Shown here piece after piece: positions 1 through 6,911 of a stretch of 17,136 bases of DNA (positions within the stretch are counted from its first letter, which is position 1; each line of letters starts with the position of its first letter). Source of the stretch: UBA6544 sp049601975 (GTDB lineage Bacteria; Pseudomonadota; Alphaproteobacteria; UBA8366); NCBI GenBank assembly GCA_049601975.1, contig JBMYRC010000086.1:1-17136 (forward strand), read 5' to 3'. Made by a program: the position numbers and the translations under genes. Under the pieces are notes generated by a model. The model saw only the letters and a program-made list of their open reading frames with translations, had not been told where the DNA came from and did not search any database.

Positions 1-2
1 GC

Positions 3-905
3 GCGGAGATCGGTAACCTTGACCTCTCTCAACCGCTCACGGATAGCGAGTTCGCGGTCGTTCACCGGGCATTCCTCGAGAACGAAGTATTGGTGCTCCG
101 GGCGCAAGATATCACGGCGCATGATCAACTCGCCTTCGGTCGATTGTTCGGTGAACTCTCCGTGCATCCCTTCTCACCCACTCTCGACGGTATTCCCGAG
201 CTCATCATTCTCGACAATCACCGGGACAATCCCCCGCACCTTACAGACAGGTGGCACAGTGATGAGACTTTCCGCGAATCGCCGCCGATGGCGACGATCC
301 TGCGCTCGACGATCACACCGCGCCTTGGCGGCGACACCATGTTCGCCAGCATGACGGCGGCGTTCGAAGGCTTAAACGACGAGATGCAACGGCTGGTCTC
401 GGGTCTCGAGGGGGTTTTCGATTTCAAGCCGTTCCGCACCTTGTTCGGCGACGACCCGGAGAGCAAGAAACGCCTGCGCGAGATCGAGGACAAATATCCG
501 ATCCGCACGCACCCCGTGGTCAGAGTACATCCGGAGAGCGGCCGCAAGAGCATCTTCGTCAATCCGCAGTTTACCATCGGCATTAAGGGAATGAAGGACA
601 GCGAGAGCACCGCTTTACTGACCATGCTATTCGACTTGGCGAAGGTGCCCGAGTATCAGTTCCGCCTCCACTGGGAGCCCAATACGATGGTCATGTGGGA
701 CAACCGCTGCGTCTTGCATTACGCGATCCACGATTACTATCCGCAGCGCCGCCGCATGGAGCGTGTCACCATCGCCGGCGACCGGCCCTTTGGTGTGGAC
801 GCCCCGTATGAAGGGCCGCATATCGGGTGGGCCGAAATAGAACTTTCCGAACAGGATACGCCGCCGCAAGATGGAAACACGCCCGTTCGCAATTTCAAAC
901 GATAA
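3..905 (+). CDS. TauD/TfdA-family Fe(II)/2-oxoglutarate dioxygenase, 5' end outside window
   Basis: The frame is open from the window edge to the TAA at 903-905, giving 300 visible residues. The first ones (AEIGNLDLSQPLTDSEF) match the usual N-terminal region of TauD/TfdA dioxygenases, so only about 10-20 residues are missing. A TTG at 90 lies inside the domain and is not a real start. Iron ligands are visible: H85 and D87 in WHSDETF, and the distal histidine H239 in WDNRCVLHYA. The arginine expected to bind 2-oxoglutarate is R254 in RRMERVTIAGD (visible-residue numbering). The family couples 2-oxoglutarate decarboxylation to hydroxylation of taurine, aryloxyalkanoates and many other small acids in the cytoplasm; the substrate here cannot be read. 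The next gene starts 50 bp downstream on the same strand. Family is secure, substrate unknown. Confidence 0.93.
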   Translation, partial: AEIGNLDLSQPLTDSEFAVVHRAFLENEVLVLRAQDITAHDQLAFGRLFGELSVHPFSPTLDGIPELIILDNHRDNPPHLTDRWHSDETFRESPPMATILRSTITPRLGGDTMFASMTAAFEGLNDEMQRLVSGLEGVFDFKPFRTLFGDDPESKKRLREIEDKYPIRTHPVVRVHPESGRKSIFVNPQFTIGIKGMKDSESTALLTMLFDLAKVPEYQFRLHWEPNTMVMWDNRCVLHYAIHDYYPQRRRMERVTIAGDRPFGVDAPYEGPHIGWAEIELSEQDTPPQDGNTPVRNFKR

Positions 906-955
906 ATCAATCGGCGCGCGTTGCCTGCCGCGTCACTAAAAAACGGAAGAACAGA

Positions 956-2590
956 ATGACCGATACGCTGAGAGGCGCCGATATCGTCGCCCGCACCTTG
1001 GACCGCGCCGGAATGCACCAGATATTCACGCTGTCCGGTAACCATATCATGGAAATATTCGACGCCACGATCGGTACGAAAATCAACCTGACCCATGTGC
1101 GCCAAGAGGGTGCCGCCGTACTGATGGCCGGCGCGTGGGCGGAGCTGACCGGTAATGTCGGCCTTGCGATGGTGACCGGTGGTCCCGGGCACACCAACGC
1201 GGTCGCGGCACTCTGCACGCCACTAGCCTCGGAAATGCCGATGGTGTTGATCTCCGGCCATGCGCCGACGAACGAACTCGGGCGCGGCAGCTTCCAGGAA
1301 CTGCCTCAAACGGAAATCGCAGCCACGGTGACAAAGGCGTCCTGGATGGCGGAATCGGCAGCGGAAGTTGGTTATGACCTGGCGCTCGCCATCAAGATCG
1401 CCGCGTCGGGTCGGCCCGGCCCAGTGCATCTGAGCCTTCCGTCGGATGTGTTGGAAGGAATTGTCGAAAACGATCCGATCCTCTGGCCCAGCGAGGAAGA
1501 CTTCACGCCGGATACACAACCTCTGTCGGACGTGGCGGCCGACGCGGTTCTCGCCGCCCTTGATGTCGCCGAGCGGCCACTGATCCTGGTTGGCCCGCAT
1601 ATGTGCACGGCAAGGGGTCGGGCGGCACAGCGTGCCCTCGAAGCGAAACTGAATGTGCCGGTCGTCGGCATGGCGAGCCCGCGGGGATTAAACGATCCAT
1701 GCCTCGGTGCTTTTGCGGAAGAATTACAAAAAGCCGACCTCATTGTGTTGCTCGGCAAGCCGCTCGACTTCACGCTTAAATTCGGCGACACGCCGTCGGT
1801 CGATGCTGGTTGTAAATTCGTGGTCGTCGATCCCGATATCGACCTGATCGAGCGGGCATCCACCAGCAAAGGTGCGCGTCTGATCCACAGCGCGGTCGCG
1901 GATTCGCATCCAGCGGCCGCCACTTTGACCGAGCGCGGACGCGATGTCGGTGACACCGCTTGGCGAGAGGCGGTGCACGCTGCCATCACCCATCGCCCCG
2001 ATGTGTGGCAGGACATTACCGGCCAGCACGAAGGCACGCTGCATGCTCTCGACCTGTGCCGAGGTGTTAAAGGGCTGATGGAGCGCAATCCAAACGCGGT
2101 GTTGATCATGGACGGAGGTGAGATCGGCCAATGGGCGCAAGCAAACTTGGACAGCGAGCGCCGCATCACCAACGGTGTCGCCGGATCCATTGGCGCCGCC
2201 ACGCCCTTCGCATTCGCGGCCCGAGTCGCGGAGACGAACGACCCGGTCATCACAATCATGGGCGACGGAACCTTCGGCTTTCACATGGCGGAGTTCGACA
2301 CCGCCGTGCGCAACGGCCTTCCAGTCGTTGCAGTGGTCGGTAATGACGCGTGCTGGAATGCGGAGCATCAAATCCAAATCCGCGACTACGGCGAGAACCG
2401 CGCTCATAGCTGCGAGCTGTTGCCCACCCGTTACGACCAAGTCGTTGAAGCCATGGGCGGCCACGGTGAGTTCGTCACTAAAGCCGCCGACCTTCCCGCA
2501 GCGCTCGACCGCGCCTTGGCGAGCGGCAAGCCCGCTTGCGTCAACGTCATAATCGAAAGCGTGGTGGCCCCAATTGTGCGGCGTTCATAA
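956..2590 (+). CDS. Thiamine diphosphate-dependent enzyme, acetolactate synthase-like superfamily
   Basis: 544 residues. The ATG at 956 is chosen because GGAAG lies about 10 bases upstream and the N-terminus (TLRGADIVARTLDRAGMHQIF) matches the usual start of the pyrimidine-binding domain; the frame is open further upstream but that part is not protein-like. The catalytic glutamate that activates the cofactor is E51 in HVRQEGAAVLMA. The diphosphate/Mg motif is G436-D-G followed by N463 (GDG...GND). The order is the normal three-domain one: pyrimidine, central, then diphosphate-binding. Relatives include acetolactate synthase, oxalyl-CoA decarboxylase and benzoylformate decarboxylase, which act on 2-oxo acids. 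No small regulatory ALS subunit is adjacent, which argues for a catabolic decarboxylase or carboligase rather than branched-chain biosynthesis; this is inference. It may work with the upstream dioxygenase. Confidence 0.9.
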   Translation: MTDTLRGADIVARTLDRAGMHQIFTLSGNHIMEIFDATIGTKINLTHVRQEGAAVLMAGAWAELTGNVGLAMVTGGPGHTNAVAALCTPLASEMPMVLISGHAPTNELGRGSFQELPQTEIAATVTKASWMAESAAEVGYDLALAIKIAASGRPGPVHLSLPSDVLEGIVENDPILWPSEEDFTPDTQPLSDVAADAVLAALDVAERPLILVGPHMCTARGRAAQRALEAKLNVPVVGMASPRGLNDPCLGAFAEELQKADLIVLLGKPLDFTLKFGDTPSVDAGCKFVVVDPDIDLIERASTSKGARLIHSAVADSHPAAATLTERGRDVGDTAWREAVHAAITHRPDVWQDITGQHEGTLHALDLCRGVKGLMERNPNAVLIMDGGEIGQWAQANLDSERRITNGVAGSIGAATPFAFAARVAETNDPVITIMGDGTFGFHMAEFDTAVRNGLPVVAVVGNDACWNAEHQIQIRDYGENRAHSCELLPTRYDQVVEAMGGHGEFVTKAADLPAALDRALASGKPACVNVIIESVVAPIVRRS

Positions 2591-2604
2591 ATGCATTGTG
2601 CATT
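2590..2604 (+). other. Small stem-loop at the end of the ThDP-enzyme gene
   Basis: AATGCA and TGCATT form a perfect 6-bp inverted repeat with a TTG loop. The left arm begins on the last base of the stop codon. The stem is AT-rich and no real T-run follows (AGTTTCTGC), so it is at best a weak terminator or an RNA 3'-end stabiliser. Confidence 0.3.
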
Positions 2605-2680
2605 AGTTTCTGCTTGTTAACTATCTATCGTCACATACCACCCCATCAGTCACGGCATATAACCCAAAAGGATAGTCTCA

Positions 2681-2947
2681 ATAAAAAAGACACTCATTAC
2701 CGCCACGACCTTTGCTCTCATTTTGGTGTTCGGAGTCGTCGCCCCGTTTGGAATCTCATATTCCGATAGCGTCCAACTCACCGATAAAGCCGCCGCTGTT
2801 GGAAGTCATAGGCAGATGAAGGAAAAGGGCAAGAAGCACATGAAGGATCAGAAGGCGAAAATGTCCGATAAGAAAAAAGGTAAGGGCATGGGCAAAGGCA
2901 AAGGTGCCGAAATGAAGGACAAGATGAAAAAGAAGATGAAGAAATAG
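2681..2947 (+). CDS. Small lysine/methionine-rich exported protein with apparent ATA start
   Basis: The frame from 2663 (just after TAA at 2660-2662) to TAG at 2945-2947 has no ATG, GTG or TTG before 2720. Starting at ATA 2681 gives 88 residues beginning (M)KKTLITATTFALILVFG, a textbook Sec signal peptide: two lysines, then a hydrophobic core to about residue 24. An AAGGA at 2668-2672 sits 8 bases before this ATA, the best possible spacing. The TTG/GTG starts at 2720/2723 would cut the signal in half and have no Shine-Dalgarno. The mature part (roughly residues 29-88) ends in a 43-residue tail with 20 lysines and seven methionines spaced mostly 7-9 apart (MKEKGKKH, MKDQKAK and so on). This resembles other small exported MxKDx-type repeat proteins of unknown function. 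It is either a rare ATA start or an ATG damaged by one base change. Confidence 0.6.
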   Translation: MKKTLITATTFALILVFGVVAPFGISYSDSVQLTDKAAAVGSHRQMKEKGKKHMKDQKAKMSDKKKGKGMGKGKGAEMKDKMKKKMKK

Positions 2948-2988
2948 GCGCCTCACCTTTTTTCGAATCTAATTCGTAAGCTACGGTC

Positions 2989-3032
2989 GCCCCCTGTAAC
3001 ATCCCAGCATAGGTTGGTATGGGACGGGGGGC
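2989..3032 (+). other. GC-rich hairpin upstream of the 3078 operon
   Basis: GCCCCC (2989-2994) pairs with GGGGGC (3027-3032). Inside it, after an asymmetric internal loop, TCCCA (3002-3006) pairs with TGGGA (3020-3024) around a 13-nt loop. No T-run follows, so it is not a standard terminator. It lies 45 bp before the start at 3078 and could act in the leader RNA of the following operon. The rest of 2948-3077 shows nothing I can name. No known riboswitch class was recognised. Confidence 0.4.
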
Positions 3033-3077
3033 CCATCATCGATTTCTCAGGATGTTCCCGATTGAGGGGAGAGCGGC

Positions 3078-3278
3078 ATGTCCGCAGAGGTCGAAATAAT
3101 CAGTACCGACGCGATTATACGCTTCGGCACGGAAAACCTAATCCGCCAAGACATTGCCAAATCACCCCAAATTATATCACGATTCGTCTGTTTCGAACCG
3201 CGACAGGACGAAGTTTCCGTCGCCGTCGAAAGCGGCAAACACTATCCCATCGATGCTAAAATCGGAAAGGAATTCTAA
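3078..3278 (+). CDS. Hypothetical 66-residue protein
   Basis: I do not recognise a family. The ORF has a strong ribosome binding site (AGGGGAG at 3065-3071, 6 bases from ATG) and ends 4 bp before the racemase-like gene, so it is probably translated and cotranscribed as the first gene of that operon. The protein is soluble and mixed in charge, with no signal peptide, membrane segment or cysteine motif (a single Cys in SRFVCFEP). It reads as a few short beta-prone stretches (VEIIS, EVSVAVESG) around a helix-prone segment. The DNA is more AT-rich than its neighbours. It could be a small accessory protein of the pathway. Confidence 0.6.
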   Translation: MSAEVEIISTDAIIRFGTENLIRQDIAKSPQIISRFVCFEPRQDEVSVAVESGKHYPIDAKIGKEF

Positions 3279-3282
3279 AGAC

Positions 3283-3930
3283 ATGCCGAAGATTGCGCTC
3301 ATCCACGCCACTGTCGTCTCCATGGACCCCACAGAAAAAGCCTTCGCGGAGCTTTGGCCCGAAGCGGAGACATTCCATCTACTCGATAGCAGCCTCTCTA
3401 CCGACCGCGCCGCGGCGGGGGAACTGACGGAAGAGCTCTCGAACAGGATCATCGGCCTGGCCGGATACGCAGCTGCCCGCGGCGTTGACGGTGTACTGTA
3501 TTGCTGCTCCGCTTTCGGCCCCGCAATCGAGGCTGCCACAACGGCGGTTCCGGTCCCCATTCTGAAACCGAATGAGGCTATGTTCGACAGCGCGTTGGAT
3601 ATCGGCGGCGACATCGTCATGCTGGTAACCTTCAAGGATTCCATTGCGTCGATGGAGCAGGAGTTCTCCGACATGAAATCGGCGCTCGGCAGCGATGCCA
3701 CGTTGCGAAGCGTGCTGGTCGAAGGCGCGCGCGATGCCATCGACCGGGGCGACGCGGAAACTCACAATCGATTGATTGCGGAAGCCGCCGCCGGTATCGG
3801 GGCGTGTAACGCGATCCTGCTGGCCCATTTTTCCATGGACCGAGCGCGCGCGGCTGTCAGCGCCACAGTCGATGTACCTGTCCTCTCGCCACCGTCCGAG
3901 TCCGTCGCACATCTATCGAAGACACTGTAG
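3283..3930 (+). CDS. Asp/Glu racemase-superfamily protein
   Basis: 215 residues from the ATG at 3283; AAGGA at 3266-3270 lies 12 bases upstream. The start PKIALIHAT is the usual first strand of this fold, so longer in-frame starts upstream (overlapping the 66-aa gene) are unlikely. The first catalytic cysteine is C75 in YCCSAFGPAIEAA, the characteristic N-terminal motif. In classical racemases and in maleate isomerase a second cysteine lies in the C-terminal half; here the matching region reads ILLAHFSM (about residues 178-185), with histidine and no cysteine at the active position. This places it in a one-cysteine branch, as in arylmalonate decarboxylase-like proteins, which do not carry out ordinary two-base racemisation. 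The substrate is unknown; its operon neighbours suggest a small dicarboxylate or amino-acid-like intermediate. Confidence 0.85.
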   Translation: MPKIALIHATVVSMDPTEKAFAELWPEAETFHLLDSSLSTDRAAAGELTEELSNRIIGLAGYAAARGVDGVLYCCSAFGPAIEAATTAVPVPILKPNEAMFDSALDIGGDIVMLVTFKDSIASMEQEFSDMKSALGSDATLRSVLVEGARDAIDRGDAETHNRLIAEAAAGIGACNAILLAHFSMDRARAAVSATVDVPVLSPPSESVAHLSKTL

Positions 3931-3952
3931 CGCATTCATCGGGAGCGAAGTC

Positions 3953-4288
3953 ATGGCGAAACATATGGTGGTCGTCCTCAGCGAGCCGGTCGAAGGCCGT
4001 GAAGCGGAATTCGACGACTGGTATGAAAATACCCACATCCGCGAAGTGCTCGCGAGCACTGGTTGGAAAAACGCTCAGCGCTTCGTGTTGACGGCGGAGA
4101 AAGGCCAAAAATGTCCGCTGCAGCACCTTGCCCTTTATGAGGCCGAGGCAGAGAGCGGGGAAGATGTTGTCGCTACACTGGACGCAACCCGCGACCAACG
4201 AGAGCAAAGCGACAGTTTCAATTGGAAACGCGCGGGGCTTTGGGTCTTCTCCGAGACCGGCCCCAAACATCAACGGGACAGCGATTAA
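3953..4288 (+). CDS. Small EthD/DUF4286-like dimeric alpha/beta-barrel protein
   Basis: 111 residues from the ATG at 3953, with GGGAG 7 bases upstream (3941-3945). The N-terminal strand MVVVLSEPVEG followed by REAEFDDWYENTHIREVLASTGW is the typical signature of ferredoxin-like dimeric barrel proteins (EthD and related DUFs). In them the W-Y-x-x-T-H-x-x-E-V-L segment forms the first helix over a small active-site pocket. There is no signal peptide, so it is cytoplasmic. Such proteins often sit in catabolic operons and act as small isomerases, lyases or accessory proteins; the activity here cannot be assigned. Its TAA overlaps the ATG of the next gene (TAATG), indicating translational coupling. 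Confidence 0.75.
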   Translation: MAKHMVVVLSEPVEGREAEFDDWYENTHIREVLASTGWKNAQRFVLTAEKGQKCPLQHLALYEAEAESGEDVVATLDATRDQREQSDSFNWKRAGLWVFSETGPKHQRDSD

Positions 4289-5955
4289 TGGCCGTCACGT
4301 TTACCTGCGAGAAGCACCCGGCCACAGGCACGCGCGGCATGGTCTCCACCAGCCATCCGCTGGCCTCGGCGGCAGGTGCCGAGATGATCGCGGCCGGTGG
4401 AAATGCTATCGATGCGGCTGTCGCCTCATTGTTCACACTGACCGTGGTGGAGCCGATGATGGTTGGTATCGTCGGCGGCGGCTTGGCGCATATCCGCTTG
4501 GCCGACGGTAGCCATCGAATTCTCGACGGATTGGGCCGCGCCCCGCTCGGCGCGGCACCGGACGTCTATCGGACTGTCTCCGACATCATGCCCGATTATC
4601 TGGAGACCGAAGGCCGCGAGAACGCTATCGGCCCGAAATCAGTCGCGGCACCCGGAAGCCTGAAAGTCTGGTGCGAGATGTTGGCGCGTTTCGGCACCTT
4701 CTCCCTCGCGGATATCATGGAACCTGCGATCCGCCATTCAAGCCGTGGCTTCACCGTGACCCCTTATCTTTCGGAATGTATCGACGAAGCACTGCCAGGA
4801 CTGATCCTCGACCCTACCATCTCCGCCGTCTATCTCGACGACGGCAAACCGGTCCCGGCGGGCACGCGGCTCGCGATCCCGGATTATGCCGAGACCTTAC
4901 GGACCATCGCCAAGGAAGGACCGGATGCGCTCTATGGCGGCGCAGTCGGACAAGCCATCGCCGATCACATGGCGAAGACCGGTGGATTGCTTGCAATGGA
5001 AGATCTCACCGCCCATTGTACCATCGAGCGCGACGTTGTGCGCGGCGCTTATCGCGGCGTCGAGATCGTTGGCCCATCGCCGCCATCGTCGGGCGGCGTC
5101 CATGTCATCCAGATGCTGAACCTGTTGGAAGGTTTCGACATTGGTGCGATGGGTTTCGGTTCGACCGAGTCTCTGCACCTCATTCTCGAAGTGCTGAAGA
5201 TCACGTTCGCCGACCGCAAGGTCGCGACAGCAGACCCGGATTTTGTCGATGTGCCCGTCGACCGCCTGCTCTCAAAATCTTATGCGGATGAGCACCGTCC
5301 CGATATCGAACCCACACGCGCGCAAGAGTGGTCCGCCGGGGTGGCGCTGTCGGAATCCCCCAACACCACCCATATCACGGTGGCCGATGGTGACGGTAAT
5401 GTCGTCGCCGCGACACAGACCATCAATGCGACCTTCGGCGCACGCATCATGATCCCCGGCACCGGTATCGTGCCGAACAACTACATGCATGTCTTCGACC
5501 CTCATCCGGGTAACGCTCTCTCCATCGCGCCCGGCAAACGGGCCACCACATCGATGTCGCCGGTCATGGCGGTGCGTGACGGGAAACCGATCCTCGCCTT
5601 GGGGTTGCCGGGCGGGTTGCGCATCTTCGGCGCCGCCATGCAGGCGCTCGTCAGCAAAATCGATCACGGCATGTCGCTGCAGCATATGGTCGAGGCCCCG
5701 CGCATTTGGACGCAAGGCCACGGTGTCGAGATCGAGGATGATTTCCCGGCGGATGTTGAAACCGCGCTCGCCGCCAAGGGCCACGATCTAACCCGAGTCC
5801 CCCATGTAGGCGGCAGCATGAATGCCATCGAATTCGATACAGAGGGCCGAATGACCGGCGCATCCTGCTGGCGGGCGGACGGCACGCCGGTCGGGCTTGG
5901 CGGTGGATATGCGCGTGAAGGTGCGCGCTTCTGGCCTGATCAACACGGGAGGTAG
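4288..5955 (+). CDS. Gamma-glutamyltranspeptidase-family Ntn hydrolase, divergent substrate pocket
   Basis: 555 residues. The ATG at 4288 overlaps the preceding stop. The N-terminus (TRGMVSTSHPLASAAGAEMIAAGGNAIDAAVA) is the standard GGT opening. The autoprocessing nucleophile is T360 in PNTTHITVADGDGNVVA, so the chain is expected to be cut between N359 and T360 into large and small subunits. The oxyanion-site motif PGGLRI is also present. Several glutamate-binding positions of E. coli GGT look changed. The D-x-R-E-x-A-P motif carrying R114 reads DGLGRAP (D80-P86). The LNNQMDD motif carrying Q430 and D433 reads PNNYMHV (Y399, V402). There is no signal peptide, unlike the periplasmic enzymes. 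It is probably a cytoplasmic amidohydrolase or acylase of this fold acting on something other than glutathione (inference). Confidence 0.88.
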   Translation: MAVTFTCEKHPATGTRGMVSTSHPLASAAGAEMIAAGGNAIDAAVASLFTLTVVEPMMVGIVGGGLAHIRLADGSHRILDGLGRAPLGAAPDVYRTVSDIMPDYLETEGRENAIGPKSVAAPGSLKVWCEMLARFGTFSLADIMEPAIRHSSRGFTVTPYLSECIDEALPGLILDPTISAVYLDDGKPVPAGTRLAIPDYAETLRTIAKEGPDALYGGAVGQAIADHMAKTGGLLAMEDLTAHCTIERDVVRGAYRGVEIVGPSPPSSGGVHVIQMLNLLEGFDIGAMGFGSTESLHLILEVLKITFADRKVATADPDFVDVPVDRLLSKSYADEHRPDIEPTRAQEWSAGVALSESPNTTHITVADGDGNVVAATQTINATFGARIMIPGTGIVPNNYMHVFDPHPGNALSIAPGKRATTSMSPVMAVRDGKPILALGLPGGLRIFGAAMQALVSKIDHGMSLQHMVEAPRIWTQGHGVEIEDDFPADVETALAAKGHDLTRVPHVGGSMNAIEFDTEGRMTGASCWRADGTPVGLGGGYAREGARFWPDQHGR

Positions 5956-5958
5956 GTG

Positions 5959-6846
5959 ATGAAGAAAAACATTTCATTCTATAGCGAGGGCGTAAAGCTC
6001 GACGGCGACCTGTACTATCCGGACGACATGAAGGACGGCGAGCAACGCGCGGGAGTCGTACTCTGTCACGGCTATACCGGAGTGAAGGACCTCTACCTGC
6101 CGGATAATGCGCGAGTTCTAAACGAAGCCGGATACATGGTCATGACCTTCGACTATAAGGGCTGGGGCGAGAGCGAAGGCGCCCGCACGCGCCTCGCTCC
6201 CTATAGCCGGGTCGCGGACGTGCAATCGGCGATGACCTTCTTACAGATCCAACCAGAGGTCGACGAAGACCGCATTGGCATCTACGGCACCAGCTACGGC
6301 TGCGCCACCGTGGTCTGGGTCGCGGCTCATGACGAGCGCGTAAAATGCACCGTCGGCGTGGTCGGCATGGGACACGGAGCCCGCTGGATGCGCAGCGTGC
6401 GCCGTCCCGACGAATGGGTTGACCTGTTGGAGGTATCGAAAAAGGACCGCGAGCAACGCGTCGTCAGCGGTGTGTCGGAAATGGCACCTCGCGACGATAT
6501 CCTGCTGCCAGACCGGCAATCGGCGGCATTAGCCTCGGCTGCGCGCGCCAACAACCCGAACGCCTTGAGCGAACTGCCATTGGAATACATCGATGAGACG
6601 ATGCAATTCCATCCGGAATGGGTGGTCGACAAGATAGCACCGCGACCGCTGTTGTTGATCGCCGGTGGCGACGACAGATTGGTCCCGCCGGAAGATTGCC
6701 AATCCCTGTACGAGAAAGCGGGCCAACCAAAGAAGATGGTCACCTTGCCCGGCGTCGGACATTACGAAGTCTATGTCCCGCCCGCCTTCGACGGCGTTAT
6801 GGGCGAGACCGTCCCCTGGTTCGAACAGCATTTGCCGGCGCGATAA
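5959..6846 (+). CDS. Alpha/beta hydrolase (dienelactone hydrolase/peptidase S9-like)
   Basis: 295 residues. The ATG at 5959 is preferred over GTG 5956 because GGGAGG (5947-5952) is then 6 bases away; the gap to the previous stop is 3 bp. The catalytic triad is clear: nucleophile S112 in YGTSYGCA, acid D238 or D239 in AGGDDRLVPPED, and H268 in GVGHYEVY. The oxyanion strand is VVLCHGYTGVKD, and FDYKGWGESEG follows as usual. There is no signal peptide or membrane segment. The family hydrolyses esters, lactones or C-C bonds; the cap region between residues about 135 and 215 is unlike anything I can name, so the substrate is open. Tight coupling to the GGT-like gene suggests sequential hydrolytic steps. 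Confidence 0.9.
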   Translation: MKKNISFYSEGVKLDGDLYYPDDMKDGEQRAGVVLCHGYTGVKDLYLPDNARVLNEAGYMVMTFDYKGWGESEGARTRLAPYSRVADVQSAMTFLQIQPEVDEDRIGIYGTSYGCATVVWVAAHDERVKCTVGVVGMGHGARWMRSVRRPDEWVDLLEVSKKDREQRVVSGVSEMAPRDDILLPDRQSAALASAARANNPNALSELPLEYIDETMQFHPEWVVDKIAPRPLLLIAGGDDRLVPPEDCQSLYEKAGQPKKMVTLPGVGHYEVYVPPAFDGVMGETVPWFEQHLPAR

Positions 6847-6911
6847 ACGTTTGATTACCGACGCCAAAGCATCACAATTACTGCTAAATAAAACGCATAG
6901 GGAGCCGCATC

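Noticed and set aside
1372..2464. Long open frames on the minus strand opposite the ThDP enzyme (246 and 295 residues)
   Set aside because: They are opposite a gene with clear catalytic motifs, show low-complexity Ser/Arg/Ala-rich translations and have no family resemblance; typical antisense shadows in GC-rich DNA.
2948..2962. Terminator after the lysine-rich gene (GGCGCC followed by a T-run)
   Set aside because: GGCGCC is a palindrome without a loop and cannot form a useful hairpin before the Ts.
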